A stretch of DNA of 64,000 bases from Armatimonadota bacterium (GTDB taxonomy: Bacteria > Armatimonadota > Zipacnadia > Zipacnadales > JABUFB01): contig JABUFB010000010.1 in NCBI GenBank assembly GCA_013314775.1, positions 372,001 through 436,000 of the forward strand, in the 5' to 3' direction. The position numbers and the translations under genes are program-made. Under the pieces are notes generated by a model, which worked only from the letters and a program-made list of their open reading frames with translations, made no database searches and was not told where the DNA came from. This document shows positions 8,212 to 17,608 of this stretch, in pieces (within the stretch, counting starts at the first letter, position 1; each line of letters starts with the position of its first letter).

Positions 8212-10637
8212 CAGTCATCCAGATCGCGCTGACAGCCGCGGTGACATTGCTTCTCGCGAACGCAAGCGTCGGCGCCGACACAGTGTTCTACGTCTCGCAG
8301 GCTGGGAATGACGGGTGGAGCGGGAGCATCCCCACACCCGCGGCCAATGAAGCCGACGGTCCACTGCGCACCCTCGAAGGCGCGCGCAATGCCGTCCGGG
8401 TACTGAAGGCCGCCGGCAATGGCCTGCCCGGCCCGGTGACGATCCGCATTCAGGCCGGCGACTGGTTCCTGGCCGAACCCCTGCGCCTGACGCCGGAGGA
8501 CTCCGGCACGCAGGAAGCCCCGATCACGTGGACCACATACGGTGAGGGCGCGACAGTTCTCACTGGCGGACAGGTCATCACGGACTGGGAGGATGCAGGC
8601 GATGGAGTCTGGCAGGCGCAGATACCCGAGGTGCAGAGGGGCGAGTGGACCTTCCGCCAGCTTTTCGTGCGTCGCCCGGGCGAGACTCACTTCCTGCGAC
8701 GTTACCGGCCATCCAAAGGCGCTCTGATCATCGCCGGTCTCACGAACGCGCCGGCGCGCGAGGGCATGGGGCACCGGCGCTCCCAGGATGAGTTCATGTA
8801 TGTGCCCGGTGACCTCGAACCCTGGGAGAACCTGGAGGACGTGGAGATCGTGGCCCTGCACGACTGGTCCTCCTCGCGCCTGCGCATCCGCGAACTGGAC
8901 ACCGAAAACCACATCGTGCGCTTCACCGGCTTCCCGGTCTACCGCATCGGGCACTGGTGGAAAGGCGGGCGCAACCCGTACTACGCCGAGAACGTGAAGG
9001 AGCAATTCGCGAACCCCGGCGAGTGGTACCTGGACCGGCCGACGGGGGTGCTGTCATACCGCCCGGTGGAGGGCGAGGATATGGCGACCCTCACGGTGGT
9101 GGCTCCCCGCACGGACCAACTCGTGATCCTCCAGGGCGACGCGGAGATGGGTCTGAGTGTTGACCACGTGCGCTTCCGGGGCATCACCTTCGCCCACACC
9201 CACTGGTCCCTGCCCGATCAAGGGTACAGCTCCGGTCAGGGCATGACCGATCTCCCCGCGGCTTTCCAGGCTCGGGTGGCGACCCATTGTGCGGTGGAGG
9301 ACTGCACTTTCGCGCATCTCGGGGCATACGCGGTGGATTTCGGCGGCGGGTGCTCGAACAACCGGATCGCGGGCAACCGAATGTTCGACCTGGGCGGCGG
9401 CGGGGTCAAGATCGGGGGCGCAGGACCAACTCCCACCGGTAATGTGGTGGAGAACAACGTGATCTCCGATGGCGGCCTGGTGCACTTTTCAGCCCACGGT
9501 ATCTGGGCGGGCATCACCGACGGCACGGTGATCCGCCACAACATCGTGCGTCGCTTCCTGTACTCGAATATCTCGGTGGGATGGGCGTGGCATGAGAACC
9601 CCACCCCGTGCAAGAATAATGTAATCGAGGCCAATCACATCCACGATTCCATGATGCTCCTCGCCGACGGCGGGGCCATCTACACACTGGGGTTCATGCC
9701 CGGGAATGTCATCCGGGGGAACCATATCCACGACGTGCACCGGAGCAAGTTCGCGGGCAGCGCCCCGAACAATGGCATGTTCTTCGACCAGGGCAGCAAG
9801 GGCTTCCTGGTAGAGCGCAATGTGATCTATCGCACGTCCGGGAACCCGATCCGACACAACCAGAACAGCGCCGACTGGCACACGTGGGTAGATAACAGCT
9901 TCGGAGTGCTGCCCGATGATCCGGCATTCCCAGCGGAGATCGCACAAGCGGCCGGGCTTGAGCCCCCATACGCCCACTTGGACGCCGAGGCGATCCCCGT
10001 CTCCCCCACGCCGATCCTGTCCATGACCTTGCCCCCGCCGCCCCCGCCGGGACCGATTGTGGACACATCGGAGCCCAACGTGCCCACCCCTGTGCCCGAG
10101 AAGCGCGCCATCCAGGGCGCAGACGAGCATGTTCACATTCGCGTGACCGATGAGACTGCCGCCGAAGGACGCTTCAGCTTGAAGTTCACCGACGGTCCGA
10201 AGAACGCCAAGCCCTTCTACCCGTACCTGATCTACTCCCCCACCTTCGACAAGGGGCGGGTGACGGTGAGCTTCGCGGTCCGCCCCGGCGGGGGTGCGAA
10301 CATTGGGATCGAGGGCCGGACGTACAAAGGGGGCACGTTCTTCAGCGGGCCACTGGTCACCATTGGGCCTGACGGGACACTGAAGGCCGCCGAACAGACG
10401 CTGGTTAGGCTGCCCCTGGATGAGTGGTCCCGCGTCGAGATCAAGTTCGGTCTGGGCGAGCTCGCAGGCGAGGGCTTCTCAGTGCGGGTCACGCTGCCGG
10501 ACGGGAAAGAGTCAGCCGCGCAGGCGGTGCCCATGAAAGACGAACGCTTCCAGGTTCTGGACTGGTTCGCCTTCCTGTCACACACCACGGTAGATGCAGT
10601 ATTCTACCTGGACGACGTACGCCTCGAGAACAAGTGA
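8208..10637 (+). CDS. Secreted right-handed parallel beta-helix protein with C-terminal jelly-roll-like domain
   Basis: An 809-residue exported protein with a signal peptide ending near ASVGA (about residue 24), followed by the DTVFYVSQAGNDGWSG opening seen in many polysaccharide-binding or lyase-like beta-helices. Repeated N-rich coils (NNRIAGNRMFDLGGGGVKIGG, GNVVENNVISDGG and similar) fill about residues 320-560. A proline-rich linker (about 605-630) leads to a roughly 180-residue beta-sandwich-like C-terminal domain. Likely binds or cleaves a polysaccharide outside the cell. It is the last gene of the operon with the dehydrogenase and UROD-like genes, and it ends 11 bases from a convergent beta-helix gene. 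Confidence 0.88.
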   Translation: MTVIQIALTAAVTLLLANASVGADTVFYVSQAGNDGWSGSIPTPAANEADGPLRTLEGARNAVRVLKAAGNGLPGPVTIRIQAGDWFLAEPLRLTPEDSGTQEAPITWTTYGEGATVLTGGQVITDWEDAGDGVWQAQIPEVQRGEWTFRQLFVRRPGETHFLRRYRPSKGALIIAGLTNAPAREGMGHRRSQDEFMYVPGDLEPWENLEDVEIVALHDWSSSRLRIRELDTENHIVRFTGFPVYRIGHWWKGGRNPYYAENVKEQFANPGEWYLDRPTGVLSYRPVEGEDMATLTVVAPRTDQLVILQGDAEMGLSVDHVRFRGITFAHTHWSLPDQGYSSGQGMTDLPAAFQARVATHCAVEDCTFAHLGAYAVDFGGGCSNNRIAGNRMFDLGGGGVKIGGAGPTPTGNVVENNVISDGGLVHFSAHGIWAGITDGTVIRHNIVRRFLYSNISVGWAWHENPTPCKNNVIEANHIHDSMMLLADGGAIYTLGFMPGNVIRGNHIHDVHRSKFAGSAPNNGMFFDQGSKGFLVERNVIYRTSGNPIRHNQNSADWHTWVDNSFGVLPDDPAFPAEIAQAAGLEPPYAHLDAEAIPVSPTPILSMTLPPPPPPGPIVDTSEPNVPTPVPEKRAIQGADEHVHIRVTDETAAEGRFSLKFTDGPKNAKPFYPYLIYSPTFDKGRVTVSFAVRPGGGANIGIEGRTYKGGTFFSGPLVTIGPDGTLKAAEQTLVRLPLDEWSRVEIKFGLGELAGEGFSVRVTLPDGKESAAQAVPMKDERFQVLDWFAFLSHTTVDAVFYLDDVRLENK

Positions 10638-10648
10638 GGGCGGCAACC

Positions 10649-13300
10649 TCACGGCTTCGCGCCTGACAGGACGCGCAGATTGTCCCAGCGCAGGAGGGCC
10701 ACCGGGTCTGTCGAGGGCGATCCTTCGGGCACGATGGCCTTTGCACTGATCACCACCGAGAGGGGCTTGCCCACTGCCGGGTCCTGGCCCTCAGGTCCGG
10801 TGCGGAAGCGCAGGACGCGGGTGTTCCAGTGCACGGTGCCTCCAGGCGCGATCCTGACCTCGATTGCAGAGCCGAGGCGGTCCCGCTCATCTCCGGTGGC
10901 AAGGTAGATTTCCCCCAGTGCGCCGCAGTCCGGGACAAGCGACAGACCGTGCATCTCGCAGAGCACCACGTACTCGGTATCCGGCTGCACCACGCCGATC
11001 TCCTGGTACGCCGTCTGGGGTGCTGTATGCCCTTTGGTCAAGTTCGCGCAGGCCACGCCGGTGTATGTATGCAGCGCCCCGACGGCAATCCATGGCCCGC
11101 CCTGTTCACCCGGCTTCGCGAAGGGCTTGTCGAAGCCCGGATCCTCCGAGATCGGCTCCGGACGCACCTGCCAGTCCAGTTCGCCCGGGGACTCCGGCTC
11201 GCCGGTCTTCCGGAAGTGAGGATATTCCCGTGTTGCTCGCCAAAGCTCGTTGATCCCCGGCGTCCCAGGCCCGCAGGTGTCCAGGTTCACCGGGGGCACG
11301 CTACCCGGAATAGGGGGCAGGCGATAGTGTCCGCCGTGGGCATCTTCGAACATCGCCGGCATCCCCTCGCGGGGGGCCTTCGACAGCAGCGTCCTCGCCC
11401 ACGCGCGCGACCTGATCTCCGTCCCGTCGCATGGGATGCACGTCTGCTGCAGTTCCAGCGGGATCTCAACTCCCTTCCCGCGCAACGGGCTGTCGGGCTT
11501 CAGCCGGTAATCCCCGGCCGCCGCGTTCACGAACCCGCCGTCATCCAGCACCTGCTCCGGGGGCAATGCCACCCAGTGCCTGTCGCCCAGCATGATGCGC
11601 CGCAGCTTGGGATCGACGGTTAGCGAGTGGGTATCGCAGTGGCGTTCCATGCGCCAGATCGCCAGCTTCCCGTAGAAGCTGTCCCAGCCGCGCATGAACC
11701 TGAAATGGTTGCCCGTGCGGTGGTAGTACGGGAGGGTCCACACGAACACGTTGTAGTCCGACCAGTTGCCCCAGCTATGCCCGTTGTCCTCAGTAATGCC
11801 AAGAAAGGAACCGGGGCAGTCCACGAGGATATTGTTGAGCACCTGGACATTGCGGACAGGCATGAGCGCGTACTCGCCGGGCTCCCTCACGCTCTGGTTG
11901 TAGTTGCACACGCGGGGCATGCCCGTGACCGTGATGCCCTCTCCGCAGCCTTCCAGGACATTGTGGGCCACCAGTGCATCCGAGCTGTAGATCCAGATTG
12001 CCCGGCCGCAGCGCCGGAAGGTGTTGTTGACGATGACACCCCAGCGGCTGATCTCGAAGTACACACCCACGGCGCAGTCCTCAAAGAGGTTGTCGGCGAC
12101 CAGCACATTGTTCACGTTGATGTCCATCCACAGGGCGGCTTCGTCTTCGTGGTGGAAATAGTTTCCAATAAAGCGGCTGTCGCGCCACATCACCCACTTG
12201 TTCCCCGCCGACAGGCAGACCACGTCCCCGCGCCAGGCGTTGTGGTGGAACTCGTTGTCCTCCACCAGCATGCGAAAGCCCCAGTTGCTTACCATTCCGC
12301 ACATACCGTTGTAGGCGATCTCGCAGTTGCGGATGGTGCAATCCTCCCCCGAGACGATGAGGCCAAGGAAGTCGTTATGGGTGATGCGACAGGATTCCAC
12401 GATGCACCGGTTGCCGGAGACATTCATCGCCTGTTCCCGGGGCCACATGCCATCCTTGATGTGCCGCACGTCCAGGCCGCTCACAGTCCAGGTGCCCCTG
12501 AGGTCGATTCCCACGTCCCGAACCGCAACCTCGACTGTCCTGCCTTCCGGGCTGGCGCCGTCGGGCAGCCAGACGTAAAGACGCTTCGCCTCGTTGTCGT
12601 AGTAGAAGGACCCGGCGCGCATATCGTCCAGGCCCTTGCCCACCCACTCGCGCACATAACGGAATCCCGTGGCTTTCTCGGCCCGGAGAGGACTGCCCTG
12701 GAGGCCGATCTGCTGCAGAGGCTCTTCATCCACGAACACCATCTGCGCGTAAGTGTCCAGCGGGCACGCGAACACCCCGCGGTGACCATCCGCGGGGGCC
12801 GGGAGTGCTGCGCCGTTGCGGACCACCACCGGCTCCCAGGGCCCTGCGATGATCTCCGAGCCCTTGATGATCGGCCGGCTGCCCGGTTCAGCGGCAAGAG
12901 TGCAGCGGATGTCCGTGTCCTGCCACGGCTCCGGTTTCCAGACCACCGACTCCCGGTACGTGCCATTGCCCACGAAGACGCTGTCGCCCGGCTGGAGCTT
13001 CCCAACCGCCGCCGAGATCGTCTTCAGCGGAGCCGCCAGACTGCCGGGATTGTCGTCCGAGGCGTTCGGCGCGCTCTGGCTGACGTGGTACACGGCGCTG
13101 AAGCCCGGCATGCACAGGAGAAGCAGGACTGCCACCGAGAGGCAGGGAACTGTCACGGAGGTCACCACCGTGGGTCGAGGATTGCCCGGCCTGCATTGTG
13201 GCCAGACCCTTCGCCGGCGTGCAGGGCCAGTCCTGCCTGCGCCGTGCACCCGGGTTCGAGACAAGCGCCGCTCCGCTAGTAAGACCAAGCGGGCGTTCAC
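10649..13300 (-). CDS. Secreted right-handed parallel beta-helix protein (DUF1565-like)
   Basis: Up to 883 residues. The longest frame begins with GTG at 13300, but the first 44 residues are Arg-rich and unlike a leader. A good signal peptide (VTVPCLSVAVLLLLC..GFSA) begins near GTG codons at 13168, 13165 or 13156, so the true start is probably there, leaving a normal divergent spacer. After it come YHVSQSAPNASDDNPGSLAAPLKTI (a DUF1565-type opening) and helical coils rich in Asn (NCEIAYNGMCG, EDNEFHHNAW, VADNLFEDCAVG). The last 200 residues form a separate domain without recognised motifs. Probable extracellular polysaccharide binding or cleavage. Confidence 0.85.
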   Translation of the reverse strand: MNARLVLLAERRLSRTRVHGAGRTGPARRRRVWPQCRPGNPRPTVVTSVTVPCLSVAVLLLLCMPGFSAVYHVSQSAPNASDDNPGSLAAPLKTISAAVGKLQPGDSVFVGNGTYRESVVWKPEPWQDTDIRCTLAAEPGSRPIIKGSEIIAGPWEPVVVRNGAALPAPADGHRGVFACPLDTYAQMVFVDEEPLQQIGLQGSPLRAEKATGFRYVREWVGKGLDDMRAGSFYYDNEAKRLYVWLPDGASPEGRTVEVAVRDVGIDLRGTWTVSGLDVRHIKDGMWPREQAMNVSGNRCIVESCRITHNDFLGLIVSGEDCTIRNCEIAYNGMCGMVSNWGFRMLVEDNEFHHNAWRGDVVCLSAGNKWVMWRDSRFIGNYFHHEDEAALWMDINVNNVLVADNLFEDCAVGVYFEISRWGVIVNNTFRRCGRAIWIYSSDALVAHNVLEGCGEGITVTGMPRVCNYNQSVREPGEYALMPVRNVQVLNNILVDCPGSFLGITEDNGHSWGNWSDYNVFVWTLPYYHRTGNHFRFMRGWDSFYGKLAIWRMERHCDTHSLTVDPKLRRIMLGDRHWVALPPEQVLDDGGFVNAAAGDYRLKPDSPLRGKGVEIPLELQQTCIPCDGTEIRSRAWARTLLSKAPREGMPAMFEDAHGGHYRLPPIPGSVPPVNLDTCGPGTPGINELWRATREYPHFRKTGEPESPGELDWQVRPEPISEDPGFDKPFAKPGEQGGPWIAVGALHTYTGVACANLTKGHTAPQTAYQEIGVVQPDTEYVVLCEMHGLSLVPDCGALGEIYLATGDERDRLGSAIEVRIAPGGTVHWNTRVLRFRTGPEGQDPAVGKPLSVVISAKAIVPEGSPSTDPVALLRWDNLRVLSGAKP

Positions 13301-13330
13301 GCCCTCACACCATCAACCGGAGCCGTCGCC

Positions 13331-14383
13331 ATGCATGCTTTCATCATCCAGGCCGCCCATACCGCCGCCGTTGACACCCTTCCAGTGCCGGATCCGCCTC
13401 CCGGACAGGCGCTTGTGCGGGTCCAAGTCTGCGGGCTTTGCGGATCCGACCTGCACGCCTACGAGGGATCGCAGCCGTTCTTCCGCTATCCCGAGATTCC
13501 CGGGCACGAGGTAGTCGGCGAGATTGTGCGCGTCAACCCGTCACCAGAGGGCCTCATGCGTCTCACGGGACGTCCCGTCGCGACAGGGCTCGCCCCCGGC
13601 GAACGCGTTGTGCTCGACCCTGGCATGCCCTGTGGAGACTGTCACCCGTGCCGCCACGGACGGTACAACTGCTGTGAGAACATGCGCGTCATCGGGGTCC
13701 ATGCACCGGGAGCGCTTGCGGAGTTTTTCTGCGCGCCCCTGGAATGCCTTCACCGGGTGCCGCGAGGCCTGTCGGACGAGGTCGCGGTTCTCGCAGAGCC
13801 CCTGTCCATTGGGGTGCAGGCGAACAACCGCGCGCGGACCAGCCCGAACGACACCATGCTCATCATCGGTTCCGGCAGTATCGGCCTGTGCGTCATGGCC
13901 GTAGCCCGCCATCGCGGCGCGAGAGTGGCGGTCAGCGACCTGTCGGAAGCCCGGCGCAACCGGGCACTGAGCATGGGTGCGGACGCGGCCTTCGACCCGA
14001 CTTCACCCACTTTCCGCGCGGACCTGGAGGCCTTCTGCGGAGATTCCGGGCCGGATATCGTGGTGGAAGCAGTGGGCAAGGCTAACACAGTCGCCCAGGC
14101 GCTCGACCTTGTGGTTGCCGGGGGGCGCGTGGTGCTTCTCGGCCTGATCAGCGACCCGATTACATTCCCCGGCAATGTCATGGTGAAGAAGGAACTGGAC
14201 TTCCTGGGCTCCCGGCTGCACCGGGGCACGATCCCCGACGCCCTCGAACTCCTGGCTGCCGGATACGTGGACATCGCGAGCCTGTTGACCCATCGTCTGG
14301 CCCTGAGTGAGACTGAGGAGGGCCTGCGGATGATGGCCTCTTCGCCGGACCAGGTGATCAAGGCGGCGGTGTTCGTGGGCTGA
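13331..14383 (+). CDS. Zinc-dependent alcohol dehydrogenase, second copy
   Basis: A 350-residue medium-chain dehydrogenase/reductase. CGLCGSD holds the catalytic Cys, PGHEVVG the His-Glu pair, and CGDCHPCRHGRYNCC the structural zinc cysteines. GSGSIG marks the NAD(P) site. It resembles sorbitol, galactitol or threonine dehydrogenases. GGAG lies eight bases before the ATG. A second UROD-like gene follows 166 bases downstream on the same strand, repeating the dehydrogenase/UROD pairing at 5969-8211, which suggests a shared type of pathway. Substrate not determinable. Confidence 0.9.
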   Translation: MHAFIIQAAHTAAVDTLPVPDPPPGQALVRVQVCGLCGSDLHAYEGSQPFFRYPEIPGHEVVGEIVRVNPSPEGLMRLTGRPVATGLAPGERVVLDPGMPCGDCHPCRHGRYNCCENMRVIGVHAPGALAEFFCAPLECLHRVPRGLSDEVAVLAEPLSIGVQANNRARTSPNDTMLIIGSGSIGLCVMAVARHRGARVAVSDLSEARRNRALSMGADAAFDPTSPTFRADLEAFCGDSGPDIVVEAVGKANTVAQALDLVVAGGRVVLLGLISDPITFPGNVMVKKELDFLGSRLHRGTIPDALELLAAGYVDIASLLTHRLALSETEEGLRMMASSPDQVIKAAVFVG

Positions 14384-14549
14384 CGGGACCCGCACAGCCG
14401 CTTGCCGCTGGTCGTCAATGACTGCTCTTCCCCGCAACATCCCGCCGGGACGGTCTCGATCGCCAGCCGTGGCAGGTTCCTCCCGTACCCGCGGCGAACG
14501 TCCGCCCCGACTCTCATCAATTCTCGCACAGCCGGCCATGGAGGCTGCC

Positions 14550-15623
14550 ATGCCCCTGTCCCATCGTGAAAACTACATTCGCAATGCCCGTTTCCAGGGC
14601 CCCGAGTGGATCCCCGCTTATGTCAGCATCTCGGGAGCGTCGCGCGTTCAGTTGCGGGAAGATCTTGAGGACGTCATGGCGCGCCACCCGTGGATGTACC
14701 CGGGGTTTGAGAAAGGAAAGATCGACTACGACAACTTCCAGTTCGGCAATGCCTACCGCGCGGGCGAGAAGTTCGTGGACAACTGGGGCTGCACGTGGGA
14801 GAGCAGCATCGACGGTATCGAGGGCGTTGTCACAGGGCATCCGCTCTCTGACTGGTCGGCACTGGACACTTGGCGGCCGCCAGACCCCCTGAGACTTGCC
14901 GACCGTGGCCCGATGGACTGGGAGCAGACCCGAGCCAATATCGCCAAGGCGAAAGAGTCCGGAGCACTCACGTCAGGAGGCCTGCCCCACGGGTTCTTAT
15001 TCATGCGGCTGACGTACCTGCGCGGGTTTGAGAATGCCATGTTTGACATGGCGCTGGGCGAGCCCAAGCTGCGGAAGCTGGCGGAAATGATTGTCGACCA
15101 CAATATGCAGATCGTGCGGCAGTATGTGGATATGGGCGTTGACCTCATGGAGTTCGGCGAGGATCTGGGCACCCAGACGTCTTCCATCATCAGCCCGGCA
15201 ACTTTCCGCGAGTGGATCACCCCCGGCTACGAACGGCTCATCGCGCCCTGCGCCGAAAAAGGCATACTGGTGGCGCTCCACAGCGACGGCTACATTATGG
15301 ATCTGATAGACGAGTTCCGCATCGCCGGGGTCAATATCATCAATCCTCAGGACCTGTGCAATGGCATCGACAACCTGGCACGTGAGGTGAAGGGCCAATT
15401 CTGCATCCGGCTGGACATCGACCGCCAGACCGTGGTGCCTTTCGGGACGCGCTCCGAAATCCGTGACCTCATCGAGGAAGAGGTCCGCAAACTGGGCTCC
15501 CCCCAGGGCGGGCTGGAGTTCATCTGCGGCATCTACCCGCCAACACCCGCGGAGAACGTGGACGCAGTGCTTGAGGCGATCAAGGAGTTCCGGACGTACT
15601 GGTGGGATGGCCGGGGAGGGTAG
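14550..15623 (+). CDS. UROD-like protein, second copy
   Basis: A 357-residue UROD-family barrel. The reading frame extends upstream to 14418, but the ATG at 14550 is preceded at the right distance by GGAGG (within ATGGAGGCTGCC) and is followed directly by the family-like SHRENYIRNARFQGPEWIP, so I use it. HSDGYI near residue 250 occupies the conserved His loop and ICGIYPPTP is near the C-terminus. It is more diverged from the first UROD-like protein than a recent duplicate would be. It probably works with the zinc dehydrogenase before it. Cofactor and substrate are unknown. Confidence 0.85.
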   Translation: MPLSHRENYIRNARFQGPEWIPAYVSISGASRVQLREDLEDVMARHPWMYPGFEKGKIDYDNFQFGNAYRAGEKFVDNWGCTWESSIDGIEGVVTGHPLSDWSALDTWRPPDPLRLADRGPMDWEQTRANIAKAKESGALTSGGLPHGFLFMRLTYLRGFENAMFDMALGEPKLRKLAEMIVDHNMQIVRQYVDMGVDLMEFGEDLGTQTSSIISPATFREWITPGYERLIAPCAEKGILVALHSDGYIMDLIDEFRIAGVNIINPQDLCNGIDNLAREVKGQFCIRLDIDRQTVVPFGTRSEIRDLIEEEVRKLGSPQGGLEFICGIYPPTPAENVDAVLEAIKEFRTYWWDGRGG

Positions 15624-16057
15624 AGGGCGGGCAAGTTGCGGCAAGCCTTGGGCGATTGTGCACTGCGAACTACGGTAAGAGAGTGAGAACATCGCGACGG
15701 AGACCGGGAGCGTCGGCGTCGAGGACCAGATGTGCATCGCCGCCATCATCCTCAAGCGCGAGAGTTGTGCGGGAGTTGTGCGGGACCACGGCCGCGGGTT
15801 ACCGCCGGCTGGACTCCGATGTCGACCTCGCGGTGCGCGGGCGCTCGTGAGGACGGTTCTTCGAGCTGATGGGCAAACTCATACTCGTGATGGATCGGGA
15901 TATTGATTCGCTTCAGCCTGCGCCCGGCACTGAGCGCTCTCGCCTCGGGTCCTGACAACAATTCCCCTCCCTCACAAGCAGGTGCCCACGAAGTCCGCGC
16001 GAAATATCGCCCTCGCTGGTCGTAGAACACGCAATGCGGACAAAAGGGGTCATTTCC
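15624..16057. other. Long intergenic region holding a gene relic
   Basis: This 434-base stretch has no intact gene. Its middle holds the remains of a small nucleotidyltransferase (described separately). The rest shows no convincing promoter, terminator or repeat apart from the ribosome binding site of the next gene. Confidence 0.6.
15730..15957 (+). pseudogene. Decayed minimal nucleotidyltransferase (MNT, toxin-antitoxin type)
   Basis: Two reading frames together spell an MNT domain. Frame one from the ATG at 15730 gives IAAIILKRESCAGVVRD, like the N-terminal helix of MNT proteins. Shifting by one base gives GTTAAGYRRLDSDVDLAV at about 15788-15835, matching the GSRARGxxRxDSDxDLAV active-site signature with the GS degraded to GT. 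After an in-frame TGA at 15848 the same frame continues with RFFELMGKLILVMDRDIDSLQP, as expected for the following helix and strand. A frameshift plus a stop means it is inactive. MNT proteins usually pair with HEPN toxins; none is visible here. Confidence 0.6.
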
Positions 16058-17401
16058 ATGTCAAACAGTCAGCTCGCGCTTCTGGGCGGACCCAGGGCGG
16101 TTCAGACAGACCCGCAGGACATCTTCACCTGGCCCATCATCACCGAAGAGGACGAAGCCGCGGTCCTCGAAGTCCTGCGCCGGGGCGGCATGTCCGGCAC
16201 CGATGTGACGGTTCAGTTCGAAAAGGAATACGCCGATTGGCACGGCATGAGGTACGCCGTAGCTCACAGTTCCGGCACCGGCGCGCTCCAGGCAGCCATG
16301 TGGGCGTGCGGAGTGGGTGTGGGTGACGAGATCATCGGACCGAGCCTCACCTACTGGGCCTCGGTCCTGCCCGCGTTTTCCCTTGGGGCGACCATCGTGT
16401 TCGCCGAAGTCGACCCCATGACACTGTGCATCGATCCCGGCGACATCGAGCACCGGATCACCGAACGCACCAAAGCCATCGTCGCCGTTCATTACTGCGG
16501 CTATCCGTGCGATATGGACCCGATTATGGAGATCGCCGAAAAGCACGGGATCAAGGTGATCGAGGACGTGTCCCACGCCCACGGCGCCCATTACAAGGGC
16601 CGCCTCGTGGGGACAATCGGCCACTGTAATGCCATGTCGACCATGTCCGGTAAGGCCCTCGCCATCGGCGAAGGCGGTTTCCTGCTGACCAACGACGACC
16701 TCTTGTACCAGCGTGCCATCGCCTGGGGTCACTATGAACGCACCTCGACCGTCTGCCAGGACCCAAGCCTGCAGCCCTTCGCCGGTCTTCCCTGGGGTGG
16801 GTACAAGTACCGCATGCACCAGCTTTCGTCGGCCTGCGGTCGTGTCCAGCTCAAGCACTACAAGGCTCGCTGTGCCGAAATCCAGAAGGCGATGAACTAC
16901 TTCTGGGACCTGCTCGAAGGCCTGCCGGGCATCCGCGCCCACCGGCCCGCAAAGGACAGCGGTTCCGACTGCGGCGGCTGGTATGCAGCCCACGGGATCT
17001 ATGTGCCCGAGGAACTCGACAATCTGCATGTGAGCAAGTTTGCTCAGGCTGTGAGCGCCGAGGGTTGCTCCATCAGCCCCGGGGCCAATTTCCCGCTGCA
17101 CACCCACCCTCTGTTTCACGAGGCCGACATCTACGGCCACGGCAAACCCACGATCATCGCCAATTCCAACCGTGACCTGCGCCAGCCCAAGGGCAGCCTG
17201 CCCGTGACCGAGAGCATTCCCGCGCGTTGCTACAGCGTGCCCTGGTTCAAGCACTACCGCCCACAGGTCATCGAAGAGTACGCCAACGCCTTCCGCAAGG
17301 TGATCGAGAATGTGGACCAGGTGCTGGAGCATTTCGGCGACGAGGCCCGCATGACGAAGGAAGAGATCACCGGCAGCGCAGGGCTGTTCAACCGGGGGTA
17401 G
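16058..17401 (+). CDS. DegT/DnrJ/EryC1/StrS-family PLP aminotransferase
   Basis: A 447-residue fold-type I aminotransferase of the sugar-amine family. The PLP lysine is in MSGKALAIGEGG (the family pattern SxxKxxxxGEGG), with EDVSHAHGAHYKG carrying the cofactor-binding Asp and AHSSGTGALQ the phosphate loop. Relatives transfer an amino group from Glu or Gln to keto-sugars used in surface polysaccharides or antibiotics, or act as dehydratases or scyllo-inosose aminotransferases. The frame is open from 16034, but AAAGGGG sits better for the ATG at 16058. It stands alone and is followed by a strong terminator. Confidence 0.87.
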   Translation: MSNSQLALLGGPRAVQTDPQDIFTWPIITEEDEAAVLEVLRRGGMSGTDVTVQFEKEYADWHGMRYAVAHSSGTGALQAAMWACGVGVGDEIIGPSLTYWASVLPAFSLGATIVFAEVDPMTLCIDPGDIEHRITERTKAIVAVHYCGYPCDMDPIMEIAEKHGIKVIEDVSHAHGAHYKGRLVGTIGHCNAMSTMSGKALAIGEGGFLLTNDDLLYQRAIAWGHYERTSTVCQDPSLQPFAGLPWGGYKYRMHQLSSACGRVQLKHYKARCAEIQKAMNYFWDLLEGLPGIRAHRPAKDSGSDCGGWYAAHGIYVPEELDNLHVSKFAQAVSAEGCSISPGANFPLHTHPLFHEADIYGHGKPTIIANSNRDLRQPKGSLPVTESIPARCYSVPWFKHYRPQVIEEYANAFRKVIENVDQVLEHFGDEARMTKEEITGSAGLFNRG

Positions 17402-17477
17402 CATCCCTTCGTCCGGATGCCGGGCAGTGGCATCTTTCAGCCGGCGCGACGCCGCACAGGCCGAACTGATCCCATCA

Positions 17478-17513
17478 CCGGAGGGCGCGCGCACCCGCCG
17501 CCCTCCGGCTTTT
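17478..17513 (+). terminator. Strong rho-independent terminator after the aminotransferase gene
   Basis: A perfect 10-base stem, CCGGAGGGCG (17478-17487) with CGCCCTCCGG (17499-17508), an 11-base loop, then CTTTT. It lies 76 bases past the stop codon and isolates the aminotransferase from the radical SAM gene. Confidence 0.85.
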
Positions 17514-17608
17514 CATAACCGTACGCATTTGAACGGACCTTCGGGCACAGCCCAGGGGGTACGGCAAGAGCCACTGAGATACTTCTAAGACCGCAGGGTG
17601 ACACACAA

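Noticed and set aside
11627-13279. 550-codon plus-strand open frame
   Set aside because: Antisense to the second beta-helix gene; low-complexity His/Val composition typical of a shadow.
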